64,000 bases of DNA, taken from assembly GCA_905182985.1 (NCBI GenBank), contig CAJJDN010000005.1, positions 375,823 through 439,822 on the forward strand, written 5' to 3'. Source of the stretch: Paramecium sonneborni (Eukaryota > Ciliophora > Oligohymenophorea > Peniculida > Parameciidae). This document shows positions 12,515 to 24,259 of this stretch, piece by piece; positions within the stretch are counted from its first letter, which is position 1, and each line of letters begins with the position of its first letter. The translations under genes were made by a program, and so were the position numbers. Under the pieces are notes generated by a model. That model had not been told where the DNA came from and made no database searches. It worked only from the letters and a program-made list of their open reading frames with translations.

Positions 12515-12756
12515 ATAAATATGCATTAAATAAAACATCATCAATTAAACATTAAAAAAACCTAAAAAAATAGGTTGATAAAATATATTTATTACTTTAA
12601 ATTTATAATATGAAATTTAAAGATTTATAATAAACAATTTCTTTATTTTTGTATTGAAAAAGTACATATTTATTTAGATAAAAGAAGTCTAAATTTCTTA
12701 TCATTTGATAAGGGAATATAGTTGGAATTATTGTATAAATAAAATTAAATAATTAA

Positions 12757-13882
12757 ATGCTTCCAAAAATTTAAGGATAAGCAGTAGGAAAAAAAGAGAA
12801 TTTGGCTTCATAACAGATAGTAGAAGATCATCTAAAGAACATATTGAAAAAATAAGAAAACTAAGTAAGAGAGTTATTGAATTATGTAAAGAATTATAAA
12901 GCATGGAAAACCCCATATGCTCCAAAGAATCCTCATTCACCATTTGGAGATTTTCCAAAAGAATATTTGCCAAAAGAAAAGGCAAATTAATAAAAAGTAA
13001 TTGAACCTGTTCATGAAACTTCTTAAAATGCCTTAATAACAAGTAAAAGAGTTGTTTGAGATTTATTAGATAAATATTAAGGGACTCATTAAGGAACAGG
13101 AGGAAGAACAAGTTCATAATTATAGAAGAAAGAAGAATATAGACCTGCACCACCAAAAGCAGGAGCATATGATTAAAGAACAATATCAGTTTCAGATTTT
13201 AGGAGATATTATGATCGAGGAGATTTACCTATAAAAGTTTTGGATATAGATATATATTTAGGTTGATCATTAAGGTAGTGTAAATAGAATTATATGGAAA
13301 ATATCTCCAGAATAATTAGATTATCATCATTATTTACCAATATTTTTTGATGGATTAAGAGTATATGATAATTTTAAAATAAGGAAAAAATGGATCCTTA
13401 TAGATTCTTAGCTATATTAGGAACATATGGATTACTTGAGAGTGGAGGTAATAAAATATTACCAGTTATTCCTTAATTGATTATTCCAATAAAAAGTATT
13501 ATTGACAATAATAAAAATAGCAAATTTAAATACTAGAGATCCAAGCATAATAGAAGTTTAATTGAAAGTTCTTCAAAAATTAGTTTTAAGTGGAGAAATG
13601 GTTGGAGAAGCATTAGGTAATTTATTAAATCAATTTTATAGTACCATACTATAGATAATTATTGCCTATCATGAATTTATATAAAAATAAAAATTCTAAT
13701 TTAGGTGATTTTATAGAGTATAATTAAAGAAAAAGAGTTAATATTGGTGATTTGATTTAAGAAACATTGGAATTATTTGAATAAACAGGAGGAGAAGTAA
13801 AAATTTAATAATATATATATAGGATGCCTACATAAATATTAAATACATGATTCCAACTTATGAGAGTTGCATTTTAAATTGA
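12757..13882 (+). CDS. PACRG: PACRG (Parkin co-regulated) axonemal protein
   Basis: 324 residues after removing six introns: 13043-13069, 13237-13261 (GTT donor), 13361-13383 (AAG acceptor), 13496-13520, 13617-13641 and 13797-13822. PACRG sits at the inner junction of ciliary doublet microtubules. The residues after about 105 match the family almost word for word: [77 protein letters not shown], and the end [10 protein letters not shown]. The first 100 residues are a low-complexity extension, as in most PACRG proteins. Each intron boundary is fixed by this homology, so the gene model is unusually secure. In Paramecium, PACRG is part of the cilium and basal body. Confidence 0.93.
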
Positions 13883-13985
13883 TAAAGAATAATAATATAT
13901 ATATATTAATTATTAAACAAATAATTATATTATTACTTGTTTTTGTTATTCACTAACATTTAAAACATTTAAAAAAACATATAGG

Positions 13986-14492
13986 TCATAACGTATAAGA
14001 ATAAATGTTAAATTTATTTACTTATTTTATTATTTCTTTAATTTTAATTATCTATAATTGCTTTTATTAAAATCTTAAATATATATTTCCTTTAAGGATA
14101 GTATAATGAGTAAATTCTACTTATATTATGTATTAAGAGAGGAATTTTGGATTGAAACATAAAATATTTACATATTAAATTTTCTTTATTCTTTCTAAAA
14201 TGAATTATCCCATAATTTTTACTTAATTTTATTTATAATCCATTAAATACCTAATAATTTCAATCACTCTCGGTTTTGGAATATCCCAATCATAGATGCT
14301 AATCTATTAATAAAATCATTGATTTCTTTATATATTTTCAATTTACTTTATTTATAAGATATCTCTAAAATTGTAAAATTAATTTTGATATAAATCAAAG
14401 ATCAAGTTTGCATAAATTTCTTTTAATTTATAAAACAAATAGATAAAATTATAATTGATATTTTAAAAAAAAGTATTTTCTATAATATTCAT
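13986..14492 (-). pseudogene. Possible short ORF broken by one TGA
   Basis: From an ATG at 14490-14492 a frame of 169 codons is open except for a single TGA at 14316-14318. The part after the break reads protein-like, with SIYDWDIPKPRVIEII. I could not find a GT-AG intron of suitable length to remove the TGA. It could be a decayed gene, a gene whose splicing I missed, or chance: in such AT-rich DNA with one stop codon, open frames of 50-100 codons occur at random. The function is unknown. Confidence 0.25.
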
Positions 14493-14637
14493 CTTATATA
14501 AAGAAGCAAATTTTTAGAATACAAGTTATAAATTAAAAAAGATTATCGATAAAGAAATAACAAGAAATCTGAATATTTTTTATCTACATTTTTAATGCTT
14601 TGTAGACGAATTGAAAATAATAGATTTAAATTTATTT

Positions 14638-15289
14638 TCACAAAAAAATGTGCTATTTTATATCATTTAGACCTTCACTAATTATATTTAATTATTATTT
14701 TAGTTATTTGTATTGAGGATCAATTGATAATAATTCCTTATAAGATTTTAAAAGGATTAAAATATCATTATCTTGTTTTTTTATCTAAAAATAAAGGATC
14801 AAATACATGATTTTAAACTTCATTTATATCTTCTTCTATATTTTTAAATTATTTTGAATAATGATTGCTTTAATTTTCAAGAAAGCTAAATCTATCATTT
14901 AATATAAGATCTAATTATTATGGAAAAGTTTAAAAATATTTTTCTATTGTTTATTGTTATGTTTAACCTTTTGAAACTTTTTCAATTAATTCTTCTTGAA
15001 GAGGTATTACCACTTAAGCTATTCTATTAACTAATTACTCTAAAGCGACAAGCTTATTTTCAAATTCATTAATTTTTTTGAAATAAATAAAAATTCTTTC
15101 TTGATCTTCCTATTTGATTTATATTTCTTTTAAAATTGACTATAATTGTGTAAAAAATAGATCTAAGACTTCATAAGTAACAAATGAAGATGGGTTTAAA
15201 GATTTTAATTTAGTAACTATTTCTTTATTTAATTATGATTATCCATTTGATATATCAACTCTCATACTTTAGCTTCTAGGTTAATTCAT
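14638..15289 (-). CDS. Small coiled-coil protein, function unknown
   Basis: 209 residues after removing a 22-nt intron at 14785-14806. It begins MNQPRSQSMRVDISNGQ and then is almost entirely helical and charged, with Leu/Ile at heptad spacing from about residue 25 to the end (for example NKLVALEQLVNRIAQVV). There is no membrane segment or catalytic motif. The mixture of Lys, Glu, Gln and Ile is typical of ciliate structural coiled coils. Family not recognised. The open frame and the single consistent intron support a real gene. Confidence 0.5.
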
Positions 15290-15636
15290 TGACAATATTT
15301 TAATAAAATATTATCAAATATTTTTAATAAGTTCAATAAATTTAGTTTTCCTTATAATATATAGATATTTGTTTTGCTTATTTAAAAATACTAAAAGAGA
15401 AATCTAAATAAATTATTAATGTGTATGCAATTTTATCGTTTTATATTAAATTTTATTTTCTAACTAAAATTTAAAGTATGTACATGTTGTTAAAAATAAT
15501 ATATTTTATGTTAAATCTAAGAATAAAAAGAAAAAGAACTTTTTAGGAATGTATACAAATTTCTAAATTCTTATCTGAAAAATTTTTCATTTAGTTCCCT
15601 TATATTAGATTAAGAATATAAAATATAAAATTTTGA
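15290..15636. other. Divergent intergenic region
   Basis: About 350 bp between a minus-strand and a plus-strand gene, AT-rich, presumably holding both promoters. I see no ORF, repeat or RNA gene in it. Confidence 0.4.
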
Positions 15637-16125
15637 ATGGGTACAAGTTGTTCCACTGAAAAATTTAAGATTTCTCCAACTGCTTCTACTTGTGAACTCT
15701 TAAGTTGTGATCATCCTCTAATTTTAGTGGCTCATCAATTCAATTAAAATGTTGATTTAATAGGAGAATTAGAAACTGCACCAATTATTGTAGAATAATA
15801 TTGCAAAAAACTTAAAGATTTAAGTTAGGTACTCAAACCTGCATTAGAAAGATTGGAGGATGAAGAACAGAATTTTCTTAAGATTTGGAATTTGATTGTT
15901 TCAATATTAAAGAATGTTTCTTCTCTTATTAAAGTTTCATTATAGGACCCTTTATTTATTGAATATCTTCCGATTATCTCCTATAACCTTTAAGAGTAGT
16001 AAAAAGATTTAGAGATGCTGATTAACTAGAAGAAAGGACATTAGTAGATCAAAAGAGCTTAATCAAATATTATATAGAGCAATATTATTAGAATAAACAA
16101 AAGACATTAAACCGATAAGATTTGA
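15637..16125 (+). CDS. Putative lipid-anchored helical protein
   Basis: 162 residues with no intron. It begins MGTSCST, which has Gly2 and Cys5 in the arrangement used for myristoylation plus palmitoylation, so membrane anchoring is plausible. Residues 45-140 look like a helical bundle with Leu/Ile periodicity (for example LERLEDEEQNFLKIW), and the C-terminus is basic. The family is not recognised. After the TGA at 16123-16125 the same frame stays open for another 86 codons to 16386 with protein-like content (DKISKPTNRLNIFKM), so the gene may once have been longer or may carry an unrecognised splice; no GT-AG intron that removes the TGA was found. Confidence 0.45.
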
Positions 16126-16500
16126 ATATTTATATAGTCATCATATCCTCAATAATCATTTTTTTTGATTAATTTAGATTTGCATAATTTTTTGGTTGAT
16201 AAAATCTCAAAGCCTACAAATAGATTGAATATCTTTAAAATGTTGGTGTTGTTCAGTCTTAAGAAAATTATTCAATATAAAATTCATAGTTCATACATTA
16301 AAGAGTTTAATGCTTCTTTATTATATTGCATATATTTATTATGTCTCAATAATTTCTACACTATTTTTATAATGTTAGAAAAATGATGTAACGCTTGATA
16401 GTTAGTATCACTTTTATATTTATCATTTATGAAATCAAAAAATTATTAAACTCATTATTTATTGTGTTTGCATTAATAATAAAATTGCATCCAAAAATTT

Positions 16501-16677
16501 TCAAGTAAAAGGTCTTTCCATTCCTTTTGCTACAATAATCCAATAATTATGAGGATCTATAGATTCCCTATTTAATCTTATTTCTACTTCTCTATGAAGT
16601 TTGATTATGTTATTATTTCTTGCTTAAAGATTTTTTTGTTTTATTTAAACTTGATTTTTTTGTTTATATTTTTACAT
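16501..16677 (-). CDS. Very small ORF, doubtful
   Basis: 58 codons from ATG at 16675-16677 to TGA at 16501-16503. The middle reads KLHREVEIRLNRESIDPHNY followed by WIIVAKGMERPFT, which is more protein-like than the surrounding AT-rich DNA, with Trp, Pro, His and Gly present. No family is recognised, and another frame on the same strand is also open here, so chance cannot be excluded. It might be a fragment of a decayed gene. Confidence 0.22.
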
Positions 16678-16927
16678 ATATAATAAACATAATTTCAAAA
16701 TCAAAATATATAAAATTCTAATTAAAAATAAATAAGAACAATTATTGCAATTATCTTAAAAAATGAAAAGTTTAAGTTCAAAATGTTTGATATTATTTTA
16801 TATTATGAATGAATTCTAATAAAATATAATTCATATAATTATTTAATGTAAAAATAAAAATATAAAGACTCAAAAGGATCTAAACATTTATATCAAATTT
16901 GGTAAACAGAAAACAAAATTTTGTGCA

Positions 16928-18118
16928 ATGGGAAACTATTTACAGGGTATAAAAAAGAAAATTATGATAAATAGCTCTGAAAATCATAAATTATTAGCAA
17001 GTGTTAGTTTTATAACAATTCCTTCAATTCTATTTTATATATTTATGTCACCTGTAAATGATATGAAAATATTAGGAATTTGCAAAAACGGGATAAAATG
17101 GATATACAGTTGTATTTGTGTTAATATAAATTACTATTTATGTTTTTCTATCCTTTACAGTTTTTATGGATCCTGGGATAATCCCAAAAATAGTAAGAAT
17201 TATAGTGATAAAAGAGACCTGAATATGAAATGAATGAGGAACTGCTAAATGTACCATAAAAATATTCAAAGAAAGATTATAGGTTTATAATGGATTCAAA
17301 AATGTTTACAATATAAGCTCACTAATTTAAATTAAAGTATTGTTCAACTTGTATATATATATATATATCATGTAATTTAGGTGCTATATATAGACCTGCT
17401 AGAGCATCTCATTGTCCTTCATGTGATAATTGTGTTGTTCGATTTGATCATCATTGTCCTTGGATTGGATAATGTATAGGAAGAAGAAACTACATTTATT
17501 TTTATTTTTTTATCATGTCTGTTTCCTTTAAATTGATTTTTGTGTTTGGAGTATGCCTCTCTTATATTGTTGAAGAATCTAAGAAAAGATCAGTAAGCAT
17601 GGAAACATCAGATGCTATTTCATTAACATTATCTAACAATCCTGTAAGTATCATACTTGTAATTTATTCTTTTGGAGTAACTATTTAGATTTAATATCAT
17701 AGTTCTCTTGTTTTGTTGTTGGTTTATGGATGTTTCATACATATTTAGTTTTTACTAATATGACTACTAATGAATATTTAAAGAAACATTGGCTTATTGA
17801 TAGTAAAAATCCATTTAGAAGGTATTTAATTATTGTAATTTATAGATAAAATATTTTAAAAAATATTGTTAATGTACTTACTTGCATAACTTAACTGAAA
17901 TTTTTAGAATTAAAATAGTGTATATATGAACCAAAAGAATATATGCAAGTAAGTTATTAATTGTTATATTATTAAAGAGTTCTGTTCACACATAAAACCA
18001 TTTAAATGAAATTAATGACTCAGGAAAATACCGAGAAGAAGATAAAATTTAAGTTGAATTTAGAGGAAAACAATAGCAATAATAAAATATACAAATTATT
18101 GCAGAAATACAATCTTGA
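16928..18118 (+). CDS. DHHC-type protein S-acyltransferase (palmitoyltransferase)
   Basis: 345 residues after removing six introns: 17054-17075, 17193-17214 (AAG), 17351-17380, 17677-17702, 17822-17845 and 17949-17977 (AAG). DHHC enzymes transfer palmitate from acyl-CoA to protein Cys residues on endomembranes. The Cys-rich domain is complete: [40 protein letters not shown], with the catalytic DHHC. Two hydrophobic segments precede it and two follow it (around [17 protein letters not shown] and [17 protein letters not shown]), and the T-T-N-E motif [11 protein letters not shown] comes after the last one, as in the family. The third intron contains a TA microsatellite and splits the Cys-rich domain. 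The assignment is firm; the substrate is unknown. Confidence 0.9.
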
Positions 18119-18190
18119 TTTATATTATTAATTCAATTATTAAATTGTTATCTCTATAAATATTTTATTCTTCAAAATTTTATTTATTCT

Positions 18191-20571
18191 TCATTTTTAT
18201 GTTAAAATATATTTTTTTTCAACTAAATCTTGAATTCTTTAAACTTAATCAGTTGATTTGGTATTATTTAATTATATTGATATCGATTTTAAAAGAATAG
18301 CTGGCATTCTAGCTAAATGATGTTAAAGAGCATTTTCAATCCAATCCAAACTTCTTAATTTATGTAATAAAAATTCCACTTGAGTAGAATCAAGTTTTTC
18401 TGTGCAAGGGCCTGTTTTCATCATTGTTGATATAATAATTTGATCATCTAAAGAATTTATAGCCTTACAATAAGCTTAATTGATATTATCTTTCTAAAAT
18501 TTATAAAATAAATTTACTTTCAATTGTTCCTCTACTTTTTACATTATCTTTTATTATTCTAAAATTTTAGGATCTCTCTATTAAATCAATGGAGAATTCT
18601 ATTCTTTTGTCTATTTGCTATCATTAGTTAAAATTGATTAATCTCTATTTTTTAAAGGTGAAGCTTCAGACATAGATTTTTAATTAATTTCTCTCTCTTT
18701 AACTTCAGCTTCACTCATTTTTCTTGAATTTAATTCTAAATTTGATTCACCTAATTTAGATTCAGTATTTAATTCACATTTTTATCTAAAAATAAATAAA
18801 TCTTTCATTTTTTAATTATTTTATTATTTTTAAGAATCCACATCATCTAATGAATCATAAACAAGTTCTTCTTTTTATTTAATTTCTTAATGAAGTAAAC
18901 ATGGAATCATTTAATCTTCATAAATAACAATAGGTTGTACCTTCTATTTCTAGGAATCATATTATTAATATTCTTATTGTTATAATTTCTTATTAATTGT
19001 ATCATTCATCTTATCTAATAATAATTCTATTTTATCAATTCTTTAATTAATATTAGAAAATTCTTATTTAGTTATTAATTCAGATTCTTAAATTCTATTA
19101 GTAATTAGTTTATCATAAAAAGTGTATTGTTTAGCTTTAGCAGAATCATATAATTTAATTAAATCTGGTTATGATTTCTTAGGAGTGGAAGATGATATAA
19201 TTAATTTGGATGTTTAAATATCTTAACTTAAATTGATTAATCTTTTCTTATTAGAACTTGAATCAAAGCTATTAATCTTATAAGGAGACTACATATAAAT
19301 TTATCCTTAATGAGGGGATGATAAGAAATTGGATTCTGTAAAGAATTAATTGGGTGTTTTATTTTTTTCATTACTAAACTATTGATGATTTTATTTAGGT
19401 ATAAAAACTTCACTTTTTAAATGATATTCTTATTTAAAACCTTATTATTAATTTAGTAAATTAAAATCTCTTGGCTTATTCTCAACAATTTAAATATCAG
19501 GCTTTTTTTCGAAAAAACATTTATTTGCATTTTGTTTAAATACAGATTTATATTCTTTTTAGTATGGTTGTGATAATATTCGAGAATCTTACAATTAAGA
19601 CATAACAATAGTAGCAGCATCTCTCACATGTTTAATTTTATCAAATCTTAATAAACTAATTTTATTTTAATAATAGTTGTTAGCTCTAAAATAATGTGGA
19701 AAAATAACTGTTAATGTATACAATATATCTACTGCAATTTTACTAATCATAACAAAAATGATACCGTGAATTCCATTCAGATGATTATAAACAATTACAA
19801 ATTGTATTTAAACAATCTTCTAAATTAGGTTCAAAGATTTCTTCTACATTTAAGATTATACTTAGAAGACTTTCTAATAATCCTTGTTATGTTTAACAAT
19901 GCGATGATCTTAAATATAGAAATAATAGATTTACTTCAAAATTTCTAAGGTTCTTTGGGTGTATTATTTACATACAAATTTCAATAATCGAGACTCACTA
20001 GTTTTAATAATTCTAGATAAAGAAACTCCACTTATTAATTAAGCAACTTTATTATGATGCACAAAATTAGATTACAATAATTCAGTGATTTAGTAGAATA
20101 AATCATATTTATTTTGAGAAGTCTAAACAGTAAATTCATTTATATTAGCAAATATATCTGAGATTACTTATTAGAAAGAAGAATCTCCTATTATAAATTG
20201 GATATATGATTATACCTTCTTAAATTCTTTTATTAATAATTTGAACAATTCTTGGTATTTATTCTTCAATATCATTACCTCTTAATTCAGCTAAGAGACC
20301 GAATACTTTTATATAATCCTTCTTTGCCTATTTAGAGAGATCATTAGAATCAAGTAAATTAATAAAAATGACAAATTAGTTTAATGGCAATTAGCTAATT
20401 AATTATCTCAATTCATTAAATCCTGTTTATGCTGTGATTTAGGAACTAAATGAAAAGTTTATAATAATACTGTAATTTAGATAATGAAGCTAAGAGTATA
20501 GTTCTTAATTATTAATTAGAATCATAGGAACTTTATTGTCTTCTTGATTTATTTAGAGCACTGCTATTCAT
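18191..20571 (-). CDS. TORTIFOLIA1/SPIRAL2-like TOG-HEAT microtubule protein
   Basis: 759 residues after removing introns at 20446-20470, 20188-20215, 19909-19934 (AAG) and 19743-19764. The first 330 residues are HEAT-like helical pairs; the segment SEWNSRKIAVDILYTLTVIF followed by LLRFDKIKHVRDAA closely resembles the last HEAT repeats of the TORTIFOLIA1/TOGARAM group, which bind microtubule plus ends or the lattice. The central part is low-complexity, Ser/Gln/Lys rich. A coiled coil lies around residues 470-500 (TNRIQESELITKQEF), and the last 130 residues form a second compact domain ending in IQDLVEKKYILTQK. This two-domain layout is known from plant SPIRAL2 proteins. The family assignment is by pattern only. 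It is probably a cytoskeletal or ciliary protein. Confidence 0.65.
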
Positions 20572-20615
20572 TTTAAATTTATTTATAATATAACTGCTCG
20601 ATAATAAAAAAGCTT

Positions 20616-21102
20616 TCATAAAATGTATTTTGTTGTAATCAATTTTACGAAGTCTTCATACCTGATTTCCAAATCTTTATCTGGATTAGCTTCTTTAATT
20701 AATTAATTAGCTTCTTCTTCAGTTAATCTTTCTCCCATAGACTTAACCATATGTCTTAATTCATTCGCATTGATTGTTCCTTTATTAGACTTATCTAATA
20801 TTCTAAATGCATCCATTAGTTCTTCTTCTGGATCTACATCTCTATGTTTTCTTGCCATTAAACTAAGAAATTCAGGGAAATCAACCATTCCTGTAGAATC
20901 AGGATCTACATCATTTTTCATTTCACTTATTTCAGCCTCTGTTGGATTTTAATTCAATGATCTAATTAATAATCCCAAATCATCAACCTTTAAAACTAAA
21001 ATTATATTGATTTACTTTTATTTTATTATCACCATCTTTATCAAAGAGAGAGAATGCTTCTTTATAATTTGCAATTTAATCTTCTGTTAATTATTGGTCC
21101 AT
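20616..21102 (-). CDS. Calmodulin-like Ca2+ sensor
   Basis: 152 residues after removing a 28-nt intron at 20988-21015 (AAG acceptor), the usual calmodulin length. Four EF-hands are visible: residues 21-32 ([12 protein letters not shown]), 57-68 ([12 protein letters not shown]), 94-105 ([12 protein letters not shown]) and 130-141 ([12 protein letters not shown]). Loop 1 has Asp instead of Glu at position 12, loop 3 has Lys at position 5, and loop 4 lacks the central Gly and starts with Asn, so loops 3 and 4 probably bind Ca2+ weakly. This is a calmodulin-like or centrin-like protein, not calmodulin itself, which is nearly invariant. The start codon lies 16 bp from that of SRP9 on the other strand. 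Confidence 0.85.
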
Positions 21103-21118
21103 TAATTTAAATAATATA

Positions 21119-21415
21119 ATGCTTAAATCGTGGGATTCATTTATGACAGCAGCTTTAGATTTGATTATGGAATCACCTTAAGCTAGAGCTAAAGTTAAAT
21201 ACTATAAGGTCAAATAAATAGCACTGCTAACAGTCACAGATGATAAAAAGCATTGTATATTTAAATCAAGAAACGTGGATGAGATTGAACAATTTATTAA
21301 ATTAACAAGCAAACTTATGTTGAATGTGGATCCAAATGAAGTTAAAGAAGATCCTCAAGAACAAAAAACAGATAAAAAATAAGGCAAAAAGAAAGGAAAA
21401 GGAAGCAAAAAATGA
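21119..21415 (+). CDS. SRP9: Signal recognition particle 9-kDa subunit
   Basis: 98 residues, no intron. SRP9 pairs with SRP14 on the Alu domain of SRP RNA and helps pause translation. The N-terminal 75 residues follow the family pattern: WDSFMTAALDLI, then SPQARAKVKY, then TVTDDKKHCIFKSR and EIEQFIKLTSKLM, matching the alpha-beta-beta-beta-alpha fold of the SRP9/14 type. The tail is rich in Lys and Gly (KGKKKGKGSKK), longer than in animals and probably RNA-binding. It shares a very short bidirectional promoter with the calmodulin-like gene. Confidence 0.85.
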
Positions 21416-22390
21416 GTTTTGTATATCTGTATAATTTTATTATATATTTTCTTCATTATTCATTCTAATAACTATTATTTTGAATAAAACTTATTATATT
21501 TTACTCCACTCAATTACTTATACTATTAAAGAAGCTGTGTTTTTAATTTTAATTCATTTTATTAACTAATCAAATTATGTTTATATTATTATTATGTAAA
21601 TAAAAATTATTCCACAGTTTAAGTAATCTCTTTAAATATGAGACTATAATGATGAAAATATTGGATTAAAAGATTAATGTAAAATAAATTTTTCTGATCT
21701 GTAATATAAAACTAAACCCTTAAATAATTATAGTTAAATGACAGATAAACTTAAGTCTATAGGTAATATCCTTTAAGATTTTTAGAACAACAATTCGTAA
21801 TTACAGTTAATAGAGCTTAATTCCATTAGGGAAATCTTCACCAATTAAATTAACATGGGATAAACTTATAATCAATGCTATAATAAAAGTGGGAAATGAA
21901 GGCCATGCTAGATACAAGTTCAAAATTTTTGCACTCATTACAGCTTTCATATCAAAAAAATGTAATACTTTATCTCAAACTTGTATTCATTAAATAAAAA
22001 TGAAATAGACTCAGAATTGATTAATTAAAAAAATTTATCTAATAATAAACATTGGTATAGTTACATTCGTTTGGTTAATTTTAAATTACAAGTGTAAATT
22101 GCCAACATGAATTGAACCTAACTGATAATCAACCGATAATATCTTAACAAAATTGTAGGATATAATAAAAAATATTTTAGATTACCAACAAAATTAGTAA
22201 GTTCATCAATTTTTTTTAATTTGCTAAATGCTTCTTGCACAGCTTTTTGAGCTAATATTAGCAGCTTAAGCAATAAATAATTATTATGTTCATTGATAAA
22301 AAATTAAAAAAATAAATTAAATTCAACAAAATTACAAAATATTATTTTTTCCCTCCAAAAGCACACAAAAATTATTTATTTAATTTAGAA
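21416..22390. other. Unresolved stretch between SRP9 and ABCG pseudogene
   Basis: About 970 bp. Several overlapping frames are open but none gives a clean gene. On the plus strand around 21740-22020 one frame reads IRNYSQQSLIPLGKSS and then LTWDKLIINAIIKVGNEGHA, with higher GC than its surroundings; an ATG at 21740 (MTDKLKSIGNILQDF) lies in a different frame. On the minus strand around 22160-22260 a frame reads AQKAVQEAFSKLKKIDELTN. I could not link either to a start and stop by GT-AG introns. The stretch may hold a small gene whose splicing I missed, or gene remnants. Confidence 0.35.
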
Positions 22391-22399
22391 TTTGCTGCT

Positions 22400-23545
22400 A
22401 GGAACGAATAAACGAGGGATTGATCTGAATATGTTGAAAAATTTAAGATAAATTTTAAGCCTAATAATACTATACATTAATCTTCATCTGAAATCTTCAA
22501 TAATTTTGATAGACTTTTGTTATTAGTTAAAGGTAATATTATTTATTAAGGGGATGCAGAATAACCTATTGATTATTTTACTATTTTAGGTTAATCATGT
22601 TCTAACTTTTCTAATCCTTATGATTATTTCAGGAAATTTACAACTCAAATACAATTAAAGACTTAGAAACTCATGAAATTTCATTAATCTAAGAAAATGA
22701 ACTTGGATTCCAAATTAATTTAAGCTTATTTATTTGAGATCTTTTTTAAATGAAATTAGAAATCCAATTGATGTTAAACTAAAAATATATTTAATCTTTA
22801 AATGTTATTATGTTAATGCTAGTTTATTGAGATTTATATTTATTTTCAATATTATTAGTAAGTTTAATATAATGAATAATTATAAAATAGTTTTGGAACT
22901 TTATTTTTTATTATTCAGAAAATGCATTTGGAGGAATTAAGTATGTTTTACACACCTTTTCAATGGAAAGACCTATTATTTTAAAGAGAAAGGTTAATAA
23001 AACTTCTAGTATTCATTCCTTCTTTTGTGCTAAATCATTTGCTAAATTTCTATTTCAAATAAATTAACATTCTATTTGCGTTATTCTTGTTTTTTATGTT
23101 ATTGTATTAAGTGATAATTATGTAGGTAAATTCTTATTGCTATAATATGCTATATCATATGGATTATTTTTATCAAATGTCATTCCAAATTGAAGTAGCC
23201 ATTAAATTAGCTCAAGTCTCAGTTATTCCACTCTTGATTTTAGGAGGATTCTTTGCCAATTAAGATAATATTCCATTAATATTCATACCTTTCACTTTCT
23301 TATCAATGTTTAATATAGATTTAATCCACTGTCATTTTAATTGTTTTAAAATTTATTTTTAGAATGAATTTAATAATATCAACTATAAATAATGTTGACC
23401 AGACTAGAAATCCATCCAGTTTCAATATTAATTAAATGGTAATGTGGAATATTTTAATAGGCTTAACTTTAGGAATCAGAATTTTAGCCTATTTGGCATT
23501 TCATTTAATATCCAGTCCACCTGAAACATGTAAATAAATAACAAA
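22400..23545 (+). pseudogene. ABCG-type transporter pseudogene
   Basis: Pieces of an ABC transporter of the ABCG (white/scarlet) family in changing frames. First frame: the end of the nucleotide-binding domain, TIHQSSSEIFNNFDRLLLLV and GNIIYQGDA, ending in TGA near 22737. Second: SFLNEIRNPIDVKL, the start of the membrane domain. Third: MERPIILKRKVNKTSSIHSF to YGLFLSNVIPN and TGA near 23195. Fourth: VAIKLAQVSVIPLLILGGFF and NQDNIPLIF to NEFNNINY, then another shift into MVMWNILIGLTLGIRILAYL. Walker A and the signature motif are absent. The frame changes cannot all be introns; for example the shift at about 23195 lies inside a continuous conserved helix. It is therefore a 5'-truncated, frameshifted relic. 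Confidence 0.75.
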
Positions 23546-23585
23546 TCTAAATGACTTTTATGATTATTATATATTTATTTTAAAT

Positions 23586-24259
23586 ATGATTAAAAAAAAA
23601 TAATTAGAAAGCTTTTTATAGTAAGTACCTGATTTTGAAGGCAAACCTAATTGGAATCTTGAATAACATATGACACCACCTTCTTTTGCTACTGAAATAA
23701 TCTAATTAATTCTAAATGAAGAATCTCTAGAAAATTTAATATGTGCAGATTTTGGATGTGGAACTGGCATGTTAACAGCTGGTTTATTGTGTTGCAATGT
23801 AGCTCATGTTTTTGCTTATGAATTTGATTAAAAAGTGGCTTAAGATACTTTATAAACTTTATAAGAAATGCATGATGGAGCATTTGATTTAATTATTACA
23901 AATATTAAGCATCATAAATTTCCATCTTAAAAAGTTGATTTAATATTAATGAATCCTCCTTTTGGTACTAAAGAAATCAATATTGACACAGTATTTTTGC
24001 TTTAAGCATTCTAACATTCTAAAGGGAATGTATATTCAATACATAAATCTTCTACTAGATAATATTTGGAGAAACTAGCCCTAGAAAATAAAAGAACTTT
24101 CAAAGTACTTAAGGAATTTTAATTTCCTTTACCCAAAAAATTTATGAAATATCACAAAAAAGGTATCAAGAATATTCTATTTTAGATCTTGCATTTACAT
24201 AAGTTGATTTCATTAAGTTTGGCATTTTAAAGTAAAAAGAAGATAAATAAGAAATCTGA
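23586..24259 (+). CDS. METTL5: METTL5-like 18S rRNA m6A methyltransferase
   Basis: 216 residues after removing a 23-nt intron at 24163-24185. METTL5, with the adaptor TRMT112, methylates one adenosine of 18S rRNA. The start KKQLESFLQQVPDFEG matches the METTL5 N-terminus; the SAM-binding loop is DFGCGTGML at 55-63, and the catalytic motif NPPFG is at 123-127. SIHKSSTR follows, as in the family, and after the intron the sequence ends TQVDFIKFGILKQ, corresponding to the last conserved strand. Length agrees (human about 209). Without the splice, the C-terminal strand is lost. It begins just downstream of the ABCG relic and is intact. Confidence 0.85.

Noticed and set aside
13986..16386. TGA decoded as an amino acid in the broken ORFs
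   Set aside because: All well-supported genes here end at TGA and have none inside, so sense decoding of TGA at two doubtful ORFs is not a reasonable explanation.
17351..17380. TA microsatellite inside the DHHC gene as a coding Ile-Tyr repeat
   Set aside because: It lies exactly between the C-x2-C pair and the RPARASHC segment, begins GTA and ends TAG, and removing it restores the family spacing; it is an intron.
22060..22160. tRNA-like motif around a GGTTCAATTC on the minus strand
   Set aside because: No matching A-box, acceptor stem or anticodon arm could be found, so it is not supported as a tRNA.
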